Below, one piece after another: positions 8,818 to 16,665 of a stretch of 64,000 nt of DNA. The position numbers and the translations under genes were made by a program. Numbering within the stretch: the first letter of the stretch is position 1; each line of letters begins with the position of its first letter. The notes under the pieces were generated by a model. It ran no database searches and had not been told where the DNA came from. It worked only from the letters and a program-made list of their open reading frames with translations. The DNA is from Caproicibacter sp047777415 (GTDB lineage: Bacteria > Bacillota > Clostridia > Oscillospirales > Acutalibacteraceae): assembly GCA_047777415.1 (NCBI GenBank), contig JBKEEO010000001.1, positions 806,001-870,000 on the forward strand, given 5' to 3'.

Positions 8818-9480
8818 ATGAACCGATTCAAAAAGATGATGTCTGTTTTCTTCATTTTGACAGTCATGGTTAGCTGCAGTACAGTGGGTGTGTTTGCACA
8901 GTCGGGCAGCCAGCCGGAACCGTATTTCCCGGATTTGGATGCGCTAGAGACGTCGTCTGCTTCTGAATCATCTTCTTCCACGCCCAGTTCTTCTGTGCCG
9001 CCATCCAGTTCCTCAAGTCCCTCCAGTTCGTCAAGCCCTTCCAGCTCCTCCGGTTCGGCACCTTCTTCCTCCCGTTCCTCTTCATCGAAGCAGGCGAAGC
9101 AAACGGGAGCGGGCGTTCTACCCTCCTCATCCGCAGTGACGTCCGTTGCTGTAACTAGTACGGAGTCCGAGGAAATATCCTCAACTCTGTCCAGTATGCC
9201 TCAGTCAAGCGAAATATCTTTGCCCAGCGTGGCGAGTGTATCTGATACTGACCCTCTGGATTCGGTTGTGACCAATAAAGAAGCTGCTCACAGACTCAAC
9301 TGGATTGGTATTTTGTCGTGGGCATGCATTGCCCTCGGGATAATTGTTGTTTTGTTGGTTGTGTTCAGCAATCGCCGCCCGCCGAGGGGCATGGGGCGCA
9401 AAAGATACCGCAGGCCGAAACGCTCCCGCAAAAAGAGGTTGCTAAACGACAAATATTATCGGGATATTGACCGGTATTAG
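8818..9480 (+). CDS. Secreted Ser-rich protein with C-terminal membrane anchor
   Basis: The 220-residue product begins with a signal peptide (MNRFKK, hydrophobic core to about residue 28, likely cleavage after VFAQ). Residues about 45-95 are almost entirely Ser and Pro with short SSSSPS repeats, a typical extended wall-spanning stalk. A second Ser/Thr-rich part follows. Residues about 160-182 form a transmembrane helix, and the C-terminus is extremely basic (RRPPRGMGRKRYRRPKRSRKKR), so it should face the cytoplasm. ATG 8818 follows GGTGGAGG. A strong terminator ends the unit. No enzymatic domain is visible; a surface or forespore-envelope scaffold is an inference. Confidence 0.75.
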   Translation: MNRFKKMMSVFFILTVMVSCSTVGVFAQSGSQPEPYFPDLDALETSSASESSSSTPSSSVPPSSSSSPSSSSSPSSSSGSAPSSSRSSSSKQAKQTGAGVLPSSSAVTSVAVTSTESEEISSTLSSMPQSSEISLPSVASVSDTDPLDSVVTNKEAAHRLNWIGILSWACIALGIIVVLLVVFSNRRPPRGMGRKRYRRPKRSRKKRLLNDKYYRDIDRY

Positions 9481-9485
9481 ATATG

Positions 9486-9517
9486 AAAAAGGAGGATAGT
9501 GGTTCCTCCTTTTTTTC
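9486..9517 (+). terminator. Terminator after the Ser-rich gene
   Basis: AAAAAGGAGGA pairs with TTCCTCCTTTTT and is followed by further T residues. Confidence 0.9.
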
Positions 9518-9531
9518 ATTAACAGTGAAAT

Positions 9532-9572
9532 GGACTTTGCTGTTTTAAGCAAAGCCCCAGATTGTCGAATAA
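9532..9572. repeat. Left terminal inverted repeat of the IS
   Basis: It starts GGACTTTGCTG and matches the reverse complement of 11059-11099 at nearly all positions outside the central loop. Confidence 0.85.
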
Positions 9573-9608
9573 CCCATCCAACGCATCAAGCGAAGGATGG
9601 GTTATTTT
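9571..9608 (+). terminator. Terminator-like hairpin inside the left IS end
   Basis: AACCCATCC and GGATGGGTT pair around a 15-nt loop, followed on the plus strand by ATTTTTG. It overlaps the last codons of the transposase gene and would stop plus-strand read-through into the element. Confidence 0.65.
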
Positions 9609-10998
9609 TGCAGGAATGAAAAAAGCGATATAATATCCAGACAAAAGAGGAAGGATGACCATCCCTCCACTTCCACATTGCCAGCTTTTTGAGATTCATG
9701 GCAGCAAACTTAAGCTTAACCCAATTTGTCACTTGAGTTAAGCCCCGGTAGAGCGTGTATCGCATTCCATACTTTTCTTTTGCATCAGCAAATACACGTT
9801 CAATGGTTTCTTTTCGCTTTTGATAAAGCTTTTTGTATTTTGGAGTATGCCGAATGTCCTCCGCTAGTTCTACATAATTTTGCCACACATGCCTTGTCAC
9901 AGTTTTCGTATAGCTTTTGCTGTTTGTGCAGCGGGAACGGGACGGACATTTTTTGCAAATATAACTTCTACTTTTGTATTCTCGGTATCCTTCACGATTG
10001 GTTGTTGCATAGTGCAAAACTTGATATTCAGGGCATAGCACACAGTCATAATATTCGTCATATACATATTTCCACCATTGAAGATGGCCGGCTTTGGTCA
10101 TCGGTCTTTTGTATGCTGTAGATAGTACTCGCTTGTCATCAAAGACCCGTTTGCAGATATGCGGTGTTTTGTAGGCAGCGTCCGCCACCACTGTCTCAAT
10201 TTTAGGAAACTGTTTTGTCACTTTGTCATAGACTGCATCGAATGCCACACTGTCGTGCACATTTCCGGGAGTTACCTCAACTCCTAGTACAAAATTGTGT
10301 TTGTCGCAGGCCGTATGCGCTTCGTAAGCAAAACATTTCTTGTGTTCTCCCTTTTGGAACAATCCGCTCTCCGGGTCCGTTTTGGAGACAGTTATTTCCT
10401 TTTCCTTCGGCGGTTTTGGGGTACTGTCAAACGGCTTCTTTCCATGCTCTTTCCGATCTGCATTGACTTCTTCCATCAACTCTGAAGCGTATCGCTTTGC
10501 CGCCTGAGGAACCGCCTTTTTGATTTTCTTATTGATGTTGGCGTTTGCTTTGATATGTGTCCCATCCACAAATACTGCTTCCGGTGCCAAATACCCTGCG
10601 CGGTTTGCTTCCTGCAATATCCATGAAAACACCTTCTCTACAGTTTCCTCTGTAAACCGGTGTTTAAAATTATAACTTACAGTAGAAAAATGCGGCAATT
10701 CTTCGTTTAGCGTATATCCCAAAAACCATCGATAAGCAATATTCATATCGATTTCCTGCATGGTTCGACGCAGCGAAGGAATTCCATATAGATGCTGGAT
10801 TAGCACTATCTTAAATAGGACTACTGGGTCCACACTGGGACGGCCATTATCTTCACAATATAATTCTTCTACAAACTCATAAATATGGCTCAAATTTACC
10901 GCTTTATCAATCTTACGCAACAAATGCTCCTGCGGCACCAATAGGTCTATATTGACAAATTCTACTGCATTCCTGTGCATTTTTCCTCGTTCCAGCAT
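9586..10998 (-). CDS. IS1182 family transposase
   Basis: This is a DDE transposase of 470 residues, the normal length for IS1182 (IS5/IS1182, DUF772 plus DDE_Tnp_1). The N-terminal region (about residues 15-95) has the DUF772 pattern VDPVVLFKIVLIQHLYGIPSLR. The first catalytic Asp lies in VFVDGTHIKA (about 140-150), the second in VVADAAYKT (about 265-275), and the Glu in KETIERVFADAKEKYG (about 405). A Cys-rich zinc-like patch (CVLCPEY, CKKCPSRSRC) lies between the second and third acidic residues, as is common in this family. The frame is uninterrupted. An alternative start at ATG 10980 has a better spaced GAGG. Confidence 0.95.
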   Translation of the reverse strand: MLERGKMHRNAVEFVNIDLLVPQEHLLRKIDKAVNLSHIYEFVEELYCEDNGRPSVDPVVLFKIVLIQHLYGIPSLRRTMQEIDMNIAYRWFLGYTLNEELPHFSTVSYNFKHRFTEETVEKVFSWILQEANRAGYLAPEAVFVDGTHIKANANINKKIKKAVPQAAKRYASELMEEVNADRKEHGKKPFDSTPKPPKEKEITVSKTDPESGLFQKGEHKKCFAYEAHTACDKHNFVLGVEVTPGNVHDSVAFDAVYDKVTKQFPKIETVVADAAYKTPHICKRVFDDKRVLSTAYKRPMTKAGHLQWWKYVYDEYYDCVLCPEYQVLHYATTNREGYREYKSRSYICKKCPSRSRCTNSKSYTKTVTRHVWQNYVELAEDIRHTPKYKKLYQKRKETIERVFADAKEKYGMRYTLYRGLTQVTNWVKLKFAAMNLKKLAMWKWRDGHPSSFVWILYRFFHSCKNNPSFA

Positions 10999-11035
10999 CT
11001 TTCATCACCCATTTCTATTTTACCATCTTACAATC

Positions 11036-11063
11036 AAAAAGCCCAGCTTTCGCTGGACTTTTT
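11036..11063. terminator. Bidirectional hairpin inside the right IS end
   Basis: AAAAAGCCCAGC and GCTGGACTTTTT form a stem with T runs on both strands. In the minus direction it would end transcription of the marR-MFS unit and keep it out of the transposase gene. Confidence 0.75.
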
Positions 11064-11099
11064 CGACAGGCTGGGACTTTGCTGTTTTAAGCAAAGCCC
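11059..11099. repeat. Right terminal inverted repeat of the IS
   Basis: It ends AGCAAAGCCC and mirrors the left end. Confidence 0.85.
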
Positions 11100-11104
11100 A
11101 TTCT

Positions 11105-12316
11105 TTATGGTTCTTGTGCTGTTTTAATTTCTTGTTGGCGATATACTACAAAATGGAATACAGTGGCCAGCACCATGAGTCCTCCGCCCACCAGGCAGAC
11201 TCCAATCCATCCAAGTTTTCCCCACATAAAGGCGGATAAAGACGACCCCACGGCACCGCCTATAAAATAAGATATCATAAAGACAGTATTGATTCGGCTT
11301 CGCATTTCGTCGGAAAGTGCTTGAATTCTCGCTTGATTGGAAACCTGCCCGGACTGTGTTCCCAAATCCAACAAAATGACGCCGACCGCTAAACCTGTTA
11401 TTGTGTGTCCGGCCAGCAGCAAGATAACATAAGAGAATAGGGAACATATCACGCCGATTCCAACGGAAAACCGGGCACCTTTGCGGTCTGCGATTCGCCC
11501 GACGGCGGGGGCAATCAGAGCGCCGCCGACCCCCGCAAGGCCGAACAGACCGGCTTCTCGGCTTCCCATTCCAAATGCGGGAGAACTCAGGTAAAAAACC
11601 AAACTGGTCCAAAATGCACTGAATGCGCCAAACATCAAAAAACCATTGACAGAGGCTTCCCGCAGAACGGGCTGCGTTTTGGCCAGCGTGGGCAAAGAAG
11701 CCAGAAGCTTATAGTATGGTTCTTTGGTTGTTGCCGGAGAGGGAGGAAGAAGAAACCGAAGCAGAATTGCCAGCACCAGCATGACAACCGACATTGTGTG
11801 GAACACAGCGCGCCAGCCGAAAGCCTCTCCCCAAAAGCCGCTGAAGGTGCGGGAGAGCAGAATTCCAATGAGCAGACCGCTTAGAACAGTCCCAATGTTC
11901 CCACCGCGTTCTTCCGGTGCGGAAATATGCGCGATGAGAGGGACAATTAGCTGCGGAACAATGGTGGCCATCCCCAAAGCGACGCTAAATATACACAAGA
12001 GCGATAAATTTGGGGAACTGCCGACTGCAAACAGAAACAATCCGGACAGCAGGGTCATTTTAACGATGAGACCTCGGCGCTCCAGTCGGTCGCCTAGCGG
12101 CACGAAAAAGAACATTCCCAGCGCGTAGCCAAGCTGTGTTGCGGTGGCGGCGATACCCGCGTTTGTATCCGGTACGCCAAAGCTGCTTGCCACCTGTGAC
12201 AAAAGAGGCTGTATGTAATAGAGGTTGGCAACGGTTGCGGCACAAGACGCGGCAAGTAAAAATAAAATCGGTTTCGTCGCTTTTAATTCGCGGCGGGAGG
12301 ATGTGGCAAATTTCAT
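11105..12316 (-). CDS. MFS transporter, drug-efflux type
   Basis: A 403-residue major facilitator with 12 predicted membrane segments, closest in pattern to the YgaY/YcxA-type DHA1 drug efflux group. The first two helices contain the NLYYIQPLLSQVASSF segment typical of this group. The GDRLERR loop after helix 2 (about residue 70) matches MFS motif A. It acts as a proton antiporter in the cell membrane; the substrate is unknown. ATG 12316 has GGAG 11 nt upstream; a TTG at 12343 is a possible alternative. It lies 81 bp after marR on the same strand, so the MarR protein probably controls it. Confidence 0.88.
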   Translation of the reverse strand: MKFATSSRRELKATKPILFLLAASCAATVANLYYIQPLLSQVASSFGVPDTNAGIAATATQLGYALGMFFFVPLGDRLERRGLIVKMTLLSGLFLFAVGSSPNLSLLCIFSVALGMATIVPQLIVPLIAHISAPEERGGNIGTVLSGLLIGILLSRTFSGFWGEAFGWRAVFHTMSVVMLVLAILLRFLLPPSPATTKEPYYKLLASLPTLAKTQPVLREASVNGFLMFGAFSAFWTSLVFYLSSPAFGMGSREAGLFGLAGVGGALIAPAVGRIADRKGARFSVGIGVICSLFSYVILLLAGHTITGLAVGVILLDLGTQSGQVSNQARIQALSDEMRSRINTVFMISYFIGGAVGSSLSAFMWGKLGWIGVCLVGGGLMVLATVFHFVVYRQQEIKTAQEP

Positions 12317-12397
12317 GGGGTCAATATCTCCTTTTTCGGTCAATCAATCTTGTTACTTTTGCGGGATAGGATGGGAACATGACTTGCATGCGACAGT

Positions 12398-12841
12398 TTA
12401 AAAAATAGATTTTTCCAGGTTTGCGAGGAATTCGCGCAGAAAAGTAAGTTGAGCGTCGTCTGCATCTTTCAAAAAAGAGAAAATCAGATCTTCGTAGTGC
12501 CGGTGGGCGGCTTCATGATTTCGGCAGGCGGTGTGTCCTTTTTCCGTCAGATAGATGAACATGCGGCGGCGGTTATTGGGATCCTTTCTTTTTACTAAGA
12601 AGCCCTTTTTCTCCAAACGGTTGACAGTTTGAGAAACCGCCCCGCGTGTTAGGCCAAGCATTTTGGCAGCCTGAGCTTGATGCAATTTCGGGTGCTGTTT
12701 CAGAAAGGCAAGCAAATGAATTTCGGAGTGATGCAGCAAGGTGTCCGTGCCAAAATATCCGGACTGTGCGTCCTGTTCCGCAAATGCCGTCATCAGATTA
12801 AAAAATTGTTTTGTGATTTTTTGCAATTCAACTTGATTCAT
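12398..12841 (-). CDS. MarR family transcriptional regulator
   Basis: A 147-residue MarR winged-helix repressor. The DNA-binding part is clear at about residues 45-100: SEIHLLAFLKQHP, AKMLGLTRGAVSQTVNRLEKKGFL (recognition helix) and the wing KRKDPNNRRRMFIYLTEKG. The flanking helices make the dimer interface that binds ligands. It heads the marR-MFS unit. The promoter contains a perfect palindrome overlapping the -10 box, so autorepression is likely. The ATG at 12841 falls where transcription should begin and no ribosome binding site precedes it, so the mRNA may be leaderless. A longer in-frame start would lie inside the promoter. Confidence 0.92.
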   Translation of the reverse strand: MNQVELQKITKQFFNLMTAFAEQDAQSGYFGTDTLLHHSEIHLLAFLKQHPKLHQAQAAKMLGLTRGAVSQTVNRLEKKGFLVKRKDPNNRRRMFIYLTEKGHTACRNHEAAHRHYEDLIFSFLKDADDAQLTFLREFLANLEKSIF

Positions 12842-12847
12842 GCAACT

Positions 12848-12876
12848 ATTGTATAGCACCTATACAATGCTGTCAA
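12848..12876 (-). promoter_or_regulatory. marR promoter with overlapping operator palindrome
   Basis: On the minus strand TTGACA (12876-12871), a 17-bp spacer and TACAAT (12853-12848) form a near-consensus promoter. A perfect palindrome, ATTGTATAG-CAC-CTATACAAT, covers 12848-12868, that is the -10 box and most of the spacer. Only 6 nt separate the -10 from the ATG. Confidence 0.85.
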
Positions 12877-12895
12877 CCGCGATGCTGTTTTCTTT

Positions 12896-12924
12896 TTGCA
12901 TGACCTTTTGAGCTATGGTATAAT
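12896..12924 (+). promoter_or_regulatory. lepA promoter
   Basis: TTGCAT (12896-12901), a 17-bp spacer and TATAAT (12919-12924). Confidence 0.75.
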
Positions 12925-13005
12925 ACATATAATTTTAGAGAATACATGTTCGGAACCCCGTTTGGGAACTTAAGATGATACATCAGTCAGGAATGGTGAT
13001 TAAAT

Positions 13006-14814
13006 TTGGATTTTCCACGCGACAGAATTCGCAATTTCTGTATTATCGCCCATATTGACCATGGTAAAAGCACGCTGGCGGACCGCATCCTTGAGCAGAC
13101 GAAATCCGTTTCTCTGCGGGACATGGAGGACCAAATTCTGGACGACATGGATTTGGAGCGCGAGCGCGGCATTACCATTAAGGCACACGCCGTGACGCTG
13201 GTTTACAACGCAGAGGACGGAAAGGACTATGTGTTTAATTTGATTGACACTCCGGGTCACGTGGACTTTAACTATGAAGTTTCCCGTTCCCTTGCGGCCT
13301 GTGAAGGAGCCGTTCTGGTTGTGGACGCTTCGCAGGGGATTGAGGCACAGACACTTGCAAACACCTATCTGGCGGTGGATGCAGGGCTGGAAATTGTTCC
13401 GGTTATCAATAAAATTGATTTGCCCTCCGCTCGGCCGGAAGAAGTCCGCCAAGAAATTGAGGACGTGATTGGAATACCCGCGGATGAAGCACCGTGTATT
13501 TCCGCAAAAATGGGTACGAATATCAAGGCCGTCATGGAACAGATTGTCAAGAACGTACCGCCCCCGAAAGGGGATGTGGACGCTCCGTTGCGCGCACTGA
13601 TTTTCGATTCCTATTACGACCCGTACAAGGGCGTGGTTGTTCATGTGCGCATTATGGACGGGCAGGTTCGGCCCGGAGACGTTATTCGCATGATGTCCGT
13701 GGGCAGTGAATTTACCGTTGTGGACTGCGGCTATATGCGTGCCACGCAGTTTGAACCGAGCGATTGTCTGCGTGCGGGAGAAGTCGGCGTTATTTCCGCC
13801 TCCATTAAAGCCGTGCGCGAAGCGCGTGTGGGAGATACCATCACGCTTGCAGAACGCCCTGCGGCGGAGCCGCTGCCGGGGTACCATCCTGTGCAGCCCA
13901 TGGTGTTCTGCGGCGTGTATCCCGCGGACGGCGCAAAGTACCCGGATTTGAGGGACGCGCTGGAAAAGCTGCAGCTCAACGATGCGGCGCTGTCCTTTGA
14001 GCCGGAAACTTCCGCCGCATTGGGGTTCGGTTTCCGCTGCGGATTTTTGGGCCTGCTGCATATGGAGATTATCCAGGAAAGACTGGAGCGCGAGTATAAT
14101 CTGGATTTGATTACCACAGTTCCAAGCGTGGTGTATCATATTTATTTGACCAGCGGTGAGATGATTTCTATCGATAATCCAACCAATTATCCGGACCCTT
14201 CACTGATTGCCGAGGCGCAGGAGCCCATTACCGATGCACATATTTACACCCCGAAGGATTATGTCGGGAATATCATGGAGCTGTGCCAGGAACGCCGCGG
14301 CACATTTATCGATATGAAATACGTGGATGCAGACCGTGTCGATATTCATTACGAACTGCCGCTCAATGAAATTATCTATGACTTTTTCGACGCGCTGAAA
14401 AGCCGAACCCGTGGGTATGCATCGTTTGATTATGAGCTGAAAGGTTATCGGAAGAGCAAGCTGGTTAAGATGGATATCATGTTAAACGGCGAAACAGTCG
14501 ACGCACTTTCCTTTATTATTCACGAGGATAAGGCGTATACCCGTGCCCGCAAAATGGCGGAAAAACTGAAGGAAAAGATTCCGCGCCAGTTGTTTGACGT
14601 ACCAATTCAGGCATGTATTGGCGGAAAGATTATAGCGCGAGAAACGGTCAAGGCACTGCGCAAGGATGTTTTGGCCAAATGCTACGGCGGCGATATTTCG
14701 CGCAAGAAAAAGTTGCTGGAAAAACAGAAGGAAGGCAAAAAACGCATGCGTCAGCTCGGCACAGTAGAAGTGCCGCAGGAAGCTTTCATGAGCGTTTTGA
14801 AACTGGATGAATAA
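13006..14814 (+). CDS. lepA: Elongation factor 4 (LepA)
   Basis: LepA/EF4 is a ribosome-associated GTPase that can back-translocate stalled ribosomes and aids 30S biogenesis. The product is 602 residues, normal for the family. G motifs: AHIDHGKST (about residues 14-22), DTPGHVDF (about 82-89) and NKID (about 136-139). The C-terminal part contains the LepA-specific domain with RGTFIDMKYVD and the terminal KKRMRQLGTVEVPQEAF. The start is TTG at 13006, with GGTGAT upstream and the correct family N-terminus. It overlaps the next gene by 8 bp, so translation of hemW is coupled. Confidence 0.97.
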   Translation: MDFPRDRIRNFCIIAHIDHGKSTLADRILEQTKSVSLRDMEDQILDDMDLERERGITIKAHAVTLVYNAEDGKDYVFNLIDTPGHVDFNYEVSRSLAACEGAVLVVDASQGIEAQTLANTYLAVDAGLEIVPVINKIDLPSARPEEVRQEIEDVIGIPADEAPCISAKMGTNIKAVMEQIVKNVPPPKGDVDAPLRALIFDSYYDPYKGVVVHVRIMDGQVRPGDVIRMMSVGSEFTVVDCGYMRATQFEPSDCLRAGEVGVISASIKAVREARVGDTITLAERPAAEPLPGYHPVQPMVFCGVYPADGAKYPDLRDALEKLQLNDAALSFEPETSAALGFGFRCGFLGLLHMEIIQERLEREYNLDLITTVPSVVYHIYLTSGEMISIDNPTNYPDPSLIAEAQEPITDAHIYTPKDYVGNIMELCQERRGTFIDMKYVDADRVDIHYELPLNEIIYDFFDALKSRTRGYASFDYELKGYRKSKLVKMDIMLNGETVDALSFIIHEDKAYTRARKMAEKLKEKIPRQLFDVPIQACIGGKIIARETVKALRKDVLAKCYGGDISRKKKLLEKQKEGKKRMRQLGTVEVPQEAFMSVLKLDE

Positions 14815-15919
14815 TCAGATTGGCCTTTACATCCACGTGCCGTTCTGTGATGGAAAGTGTCCCTATTGCGACTTTTATTCCATTCGCGGCACGCAGGAAC
14901 TTATGGACGAATATACAGAACGTATTATAAAACAGTTAATATACAAATCGGAACAATATGAATGCAGGGCGGATACGCTGTATTTCGGCGGCGGAACGCC
15001 GAGCCTGCTAGGCGCAGAGCGAATCATTCGGATTCTGGAAACGGCACAGACATGCTATGGTCTGGAGAATGCGGAAATCACCGTGGAAGCAAATCCGGGG
15101 GATGAACTATCTGACTTTTTCCGGGATATTCGGGCGGCGGGCGTCAACCGTTTGTCGCTTGGTATGCAGTCCGCGCAGAATGAAGAACTGCGGCTTTTAG
15201 GACGCAGGCACACGACAGAACAGACCGCGCACTGTGTGGAGCAGGCGAGGGCTGCCGGATTTGAGAACATATCGCTGGACTTGATGCTGGCGGTACAGGG
15301 GCAAACGGCGGAAAGTCTGCGGCGGTCGATTCAGTTTTGTGCGCAGGCGGGTGCGGAGCATGTGTCTGCTTATCTGCTGAAAATTGAACCGGGAACGGCA
15401 TATGATAAAAACCGAAGCGGCCTGCGTATCCCGGATGAGGACACGGCGGCCGCATTGTATCTGCTTGCATGTGAAGAACTGGAAAACAGCGGATATCATC
15501 AATATGAAATCTCAAACTTTGCAAAAGACGGTTTTCAGAGCCGGCACAACCTAAAATATTGGCACTGTGAGGAATATCTTGGGTTTGGACCGGCAGCCCA
15601 TTCGTTTTATCATGGAAAGCGCTTTTTTGTTCCGAAAAGCATCGATGCGTTTTTGCGGGGGGGACCCCCTGTATCAGAGGGAGAAGGAGGCAGCTTTGAG
15701 GAGTTTGCCATGCTTGCCCTCCGCCTGACGGAAGGATTGACCGATGTGCGCTGTGAAGAACGGTTTGGGTACCCCGTGCCCCGTCGGATAAAAATGGCGG
15801 CACAGCGTTACCAAGCAGCAGGCATGACGGTGTGCACGGAAAATGGATTTCATTTTACACCGCGGGGATTTCTGGTTTCCAATGCATTAACAGCTCAAAT
15901 TCTATATAACCGCAATTAA
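14807..15919 (+). CDS. hemW: Heme chaperone HemW (radical SAM)
   Basis: HemW is a radical-SAM-family heme-binding protein that delivers heme; it was long annotated as anaerobic coproporphyrinogen III oxidase. The 370-residue product has the cluster motif Cys-x3-Cys-x2-Cys at residues 14, 18 and 21 (CDGKCPYC) and the GGGTPSLL motif near residues 62-69. It lacks the extra N-terminal region and the fourth Cys pattern of true HemN. The position after lepA is a widespread gene order. A terminator follows. Confidence 0.93.
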   Translation: MNNQIGLYIHVPFCDGKCPYCDFYSIRGTQELMDEYTERIIKQLIYKSEQYECRADTLYFGGGTPSLLGAERIIRILETAQTCYGLENAEITVEANPGDELSDFFRDIRAAGVNRLSLGMQSAQNEELRLLGRRHTTEQTAHCVEQARAAGFENISLDLMLAVQGQTAESLRRSIQFCAQAGAEHVSAYLLKIEPGTAYDKNRSGLRIPDEDTAAALYLLACEELENSGYHQYEISNFAKDGFQSRHNLKYWHCEEYLGFGPAAHSFYHGKRFFVPKSIDAFLRGGPPVSEGEGGSFEEFAMLALRLTEGLTDVRCEERFGYPVPRRIKMAAQRYQAAGMTVCTENGFHFTPRGFLVSNALTAQILYNRN

Positions 15920-15921
15920 TT

Positions 15922-15973
15922 GAAGAGACAGCCCTGCCGGGCAAGAGTTCCGGCCGGACTGTCTCTTCTTTTT
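15922..15973 (+). terminator. Terminator after hemW
   Basis: GAAGAGACAG and CTGTCTCTTC are complementary and followed by TTTTT. Confidence 0.88.
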
Positions 15974-16566
15974 GGCATACCCGTCTCTGTAAATGGCGCC
16001 CTGTTCTATCCGTTTGCTATATACTTCTTTTCACATTTTTCGAATTTAAATTTATGGGAAAGAGAACGGGAGCCTCCCGCGCGTCGGATTTTTGTATCTG
16101 CTGAATCTGCCGCACGGCATGCGGACGCCACTTTGCGCGGGGCACAAAAAACACCGGCATAGAGGGAAGTACCATTCTATACACCGGTGCGTGAAAGCAG
16201 GAACCCTCTTCGTCCCCCCTGTACAAGTTTGGCCGAAAAGAGTATAATATTACCAGCAAATGCGCGGTTATTCCGCTGTGTATGGAGGGGTACGCTCCGT
16301 ATGCAGGGGGCGGGGTGTTGGCGCACCCTGTCCCTGCTTTGCACTTTTTTATTGCGCCTTCATTCAAGTATAACCTTGTTTTATGCAAAATTCAACCATT
16401 AATTACAGATGGAGCTTGCAAAAAGCACTTCTCAAGACGGGTGTTTTTGTTTTAATAGGTTATAAAACATGGTTATATGATATGTATGATAAATGAAATA
16501 TATGTTACTCGCTGTTTTAGCATCATATATCCCGTATGATTTCATAATTAGTTTACAATTAAAATA
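15974..16566. other. Gene-poor interval between hemW and hrcA
   Basis: No convincing protein gene was found. The left half is GC-rich and holds a possible short RNA unit (16220-16350). The right half, from about 16380, is AT-rich with weak hairpins (for example around 16419-16451) and no clear gene. A minus-strand frame at 16017-16388 (123 codons) lacks a ribosome binding site and family features. Confidence 0.5.
16220..16350 (+). ncRNA. Candidate small RNA with promoter and terminator
   Basis: TGTACA (16220-16225), a 17-bp spacer and TATAAT (16243-16248) could start a transcript near 16255. The following about 95 nt contain a TATGGAG/CTCCGTA hairpin and end with a GC-rich stem (GCAGGG with GGGGTG against CACCC with CCCTGC, 16303-16337) and a T6 run at 16345-16350. 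No known RNA family was recognised. Confidence 0.3.
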
Positions 16567-16595
16567 TTGACAACGGGGCAAACTAATGATACTCT
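16567..16595 (+). promoter_or_regulatory. hrcA-grpE-dnaK-dnaJ promoter
   Basis: TTGACA (16567-16572), a 17-bp spacer and TACTCT (16590-16595), placed so that the CIRCE element begins just after the start of transcription. Confidence 0.8.
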
Positions 16596-16606
16596 ATTAC
16601 ATAGAG

Positions 16607-16633
16607 TTAGCACTCTAATATAACGAGTGCTAA
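16607..16633. promoter_or_regulatory. CIRCE operator (HrcA binding site)
   Basis: TTAGCACTC, nine bases, GAGTGCTAA: a perfect CIRCE inverted repeat. HrcA binds it to repress the operon, and GroEL assists HrcA folding in known systems. Confidence 0.97.
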
Positions 16634-16665
16634 ACGGCGGAAGAAAAGAAACGGAGGGAAAGGGA

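Larger units (their letters stand above)
9532..11099 (-). mobile_element. IS1182-type insertion sequence, complete
   Basis: The element is 1568 bp, with one transposase gene on the minus strand and 41-bp imperfect terminal inverted repeats at 9532-9572 and 11059-11099. Each terminal repeat itself contains the small palindrome CTTTGCT-N6-AGCAAAG. No target duplication is obvious at the borders. It sits between the Ser-rich gene and the MFS gene, only 5 bp after the MFS stop codon. Terminator-like hairpins lie just inside both ends. The transposase frame is intact, so the copy may be active. Confidence 0.88.

Noticed and set aside
8941..9090. Short tandem TCCAGTTC-like repeats, considered as a repeat array
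   Set aside because: They encode the Ser-rich stalk; unequal spacing and coding frame exclude a CRISPR or regulatory array.
16017..16388. 123-codon minus-strand ORF in the hemW-hrcA gap
   Set aside because: No ribosome site at any start, no recognisable domain, and it overlaps the candidate RNA unit. Kept only as a mention.
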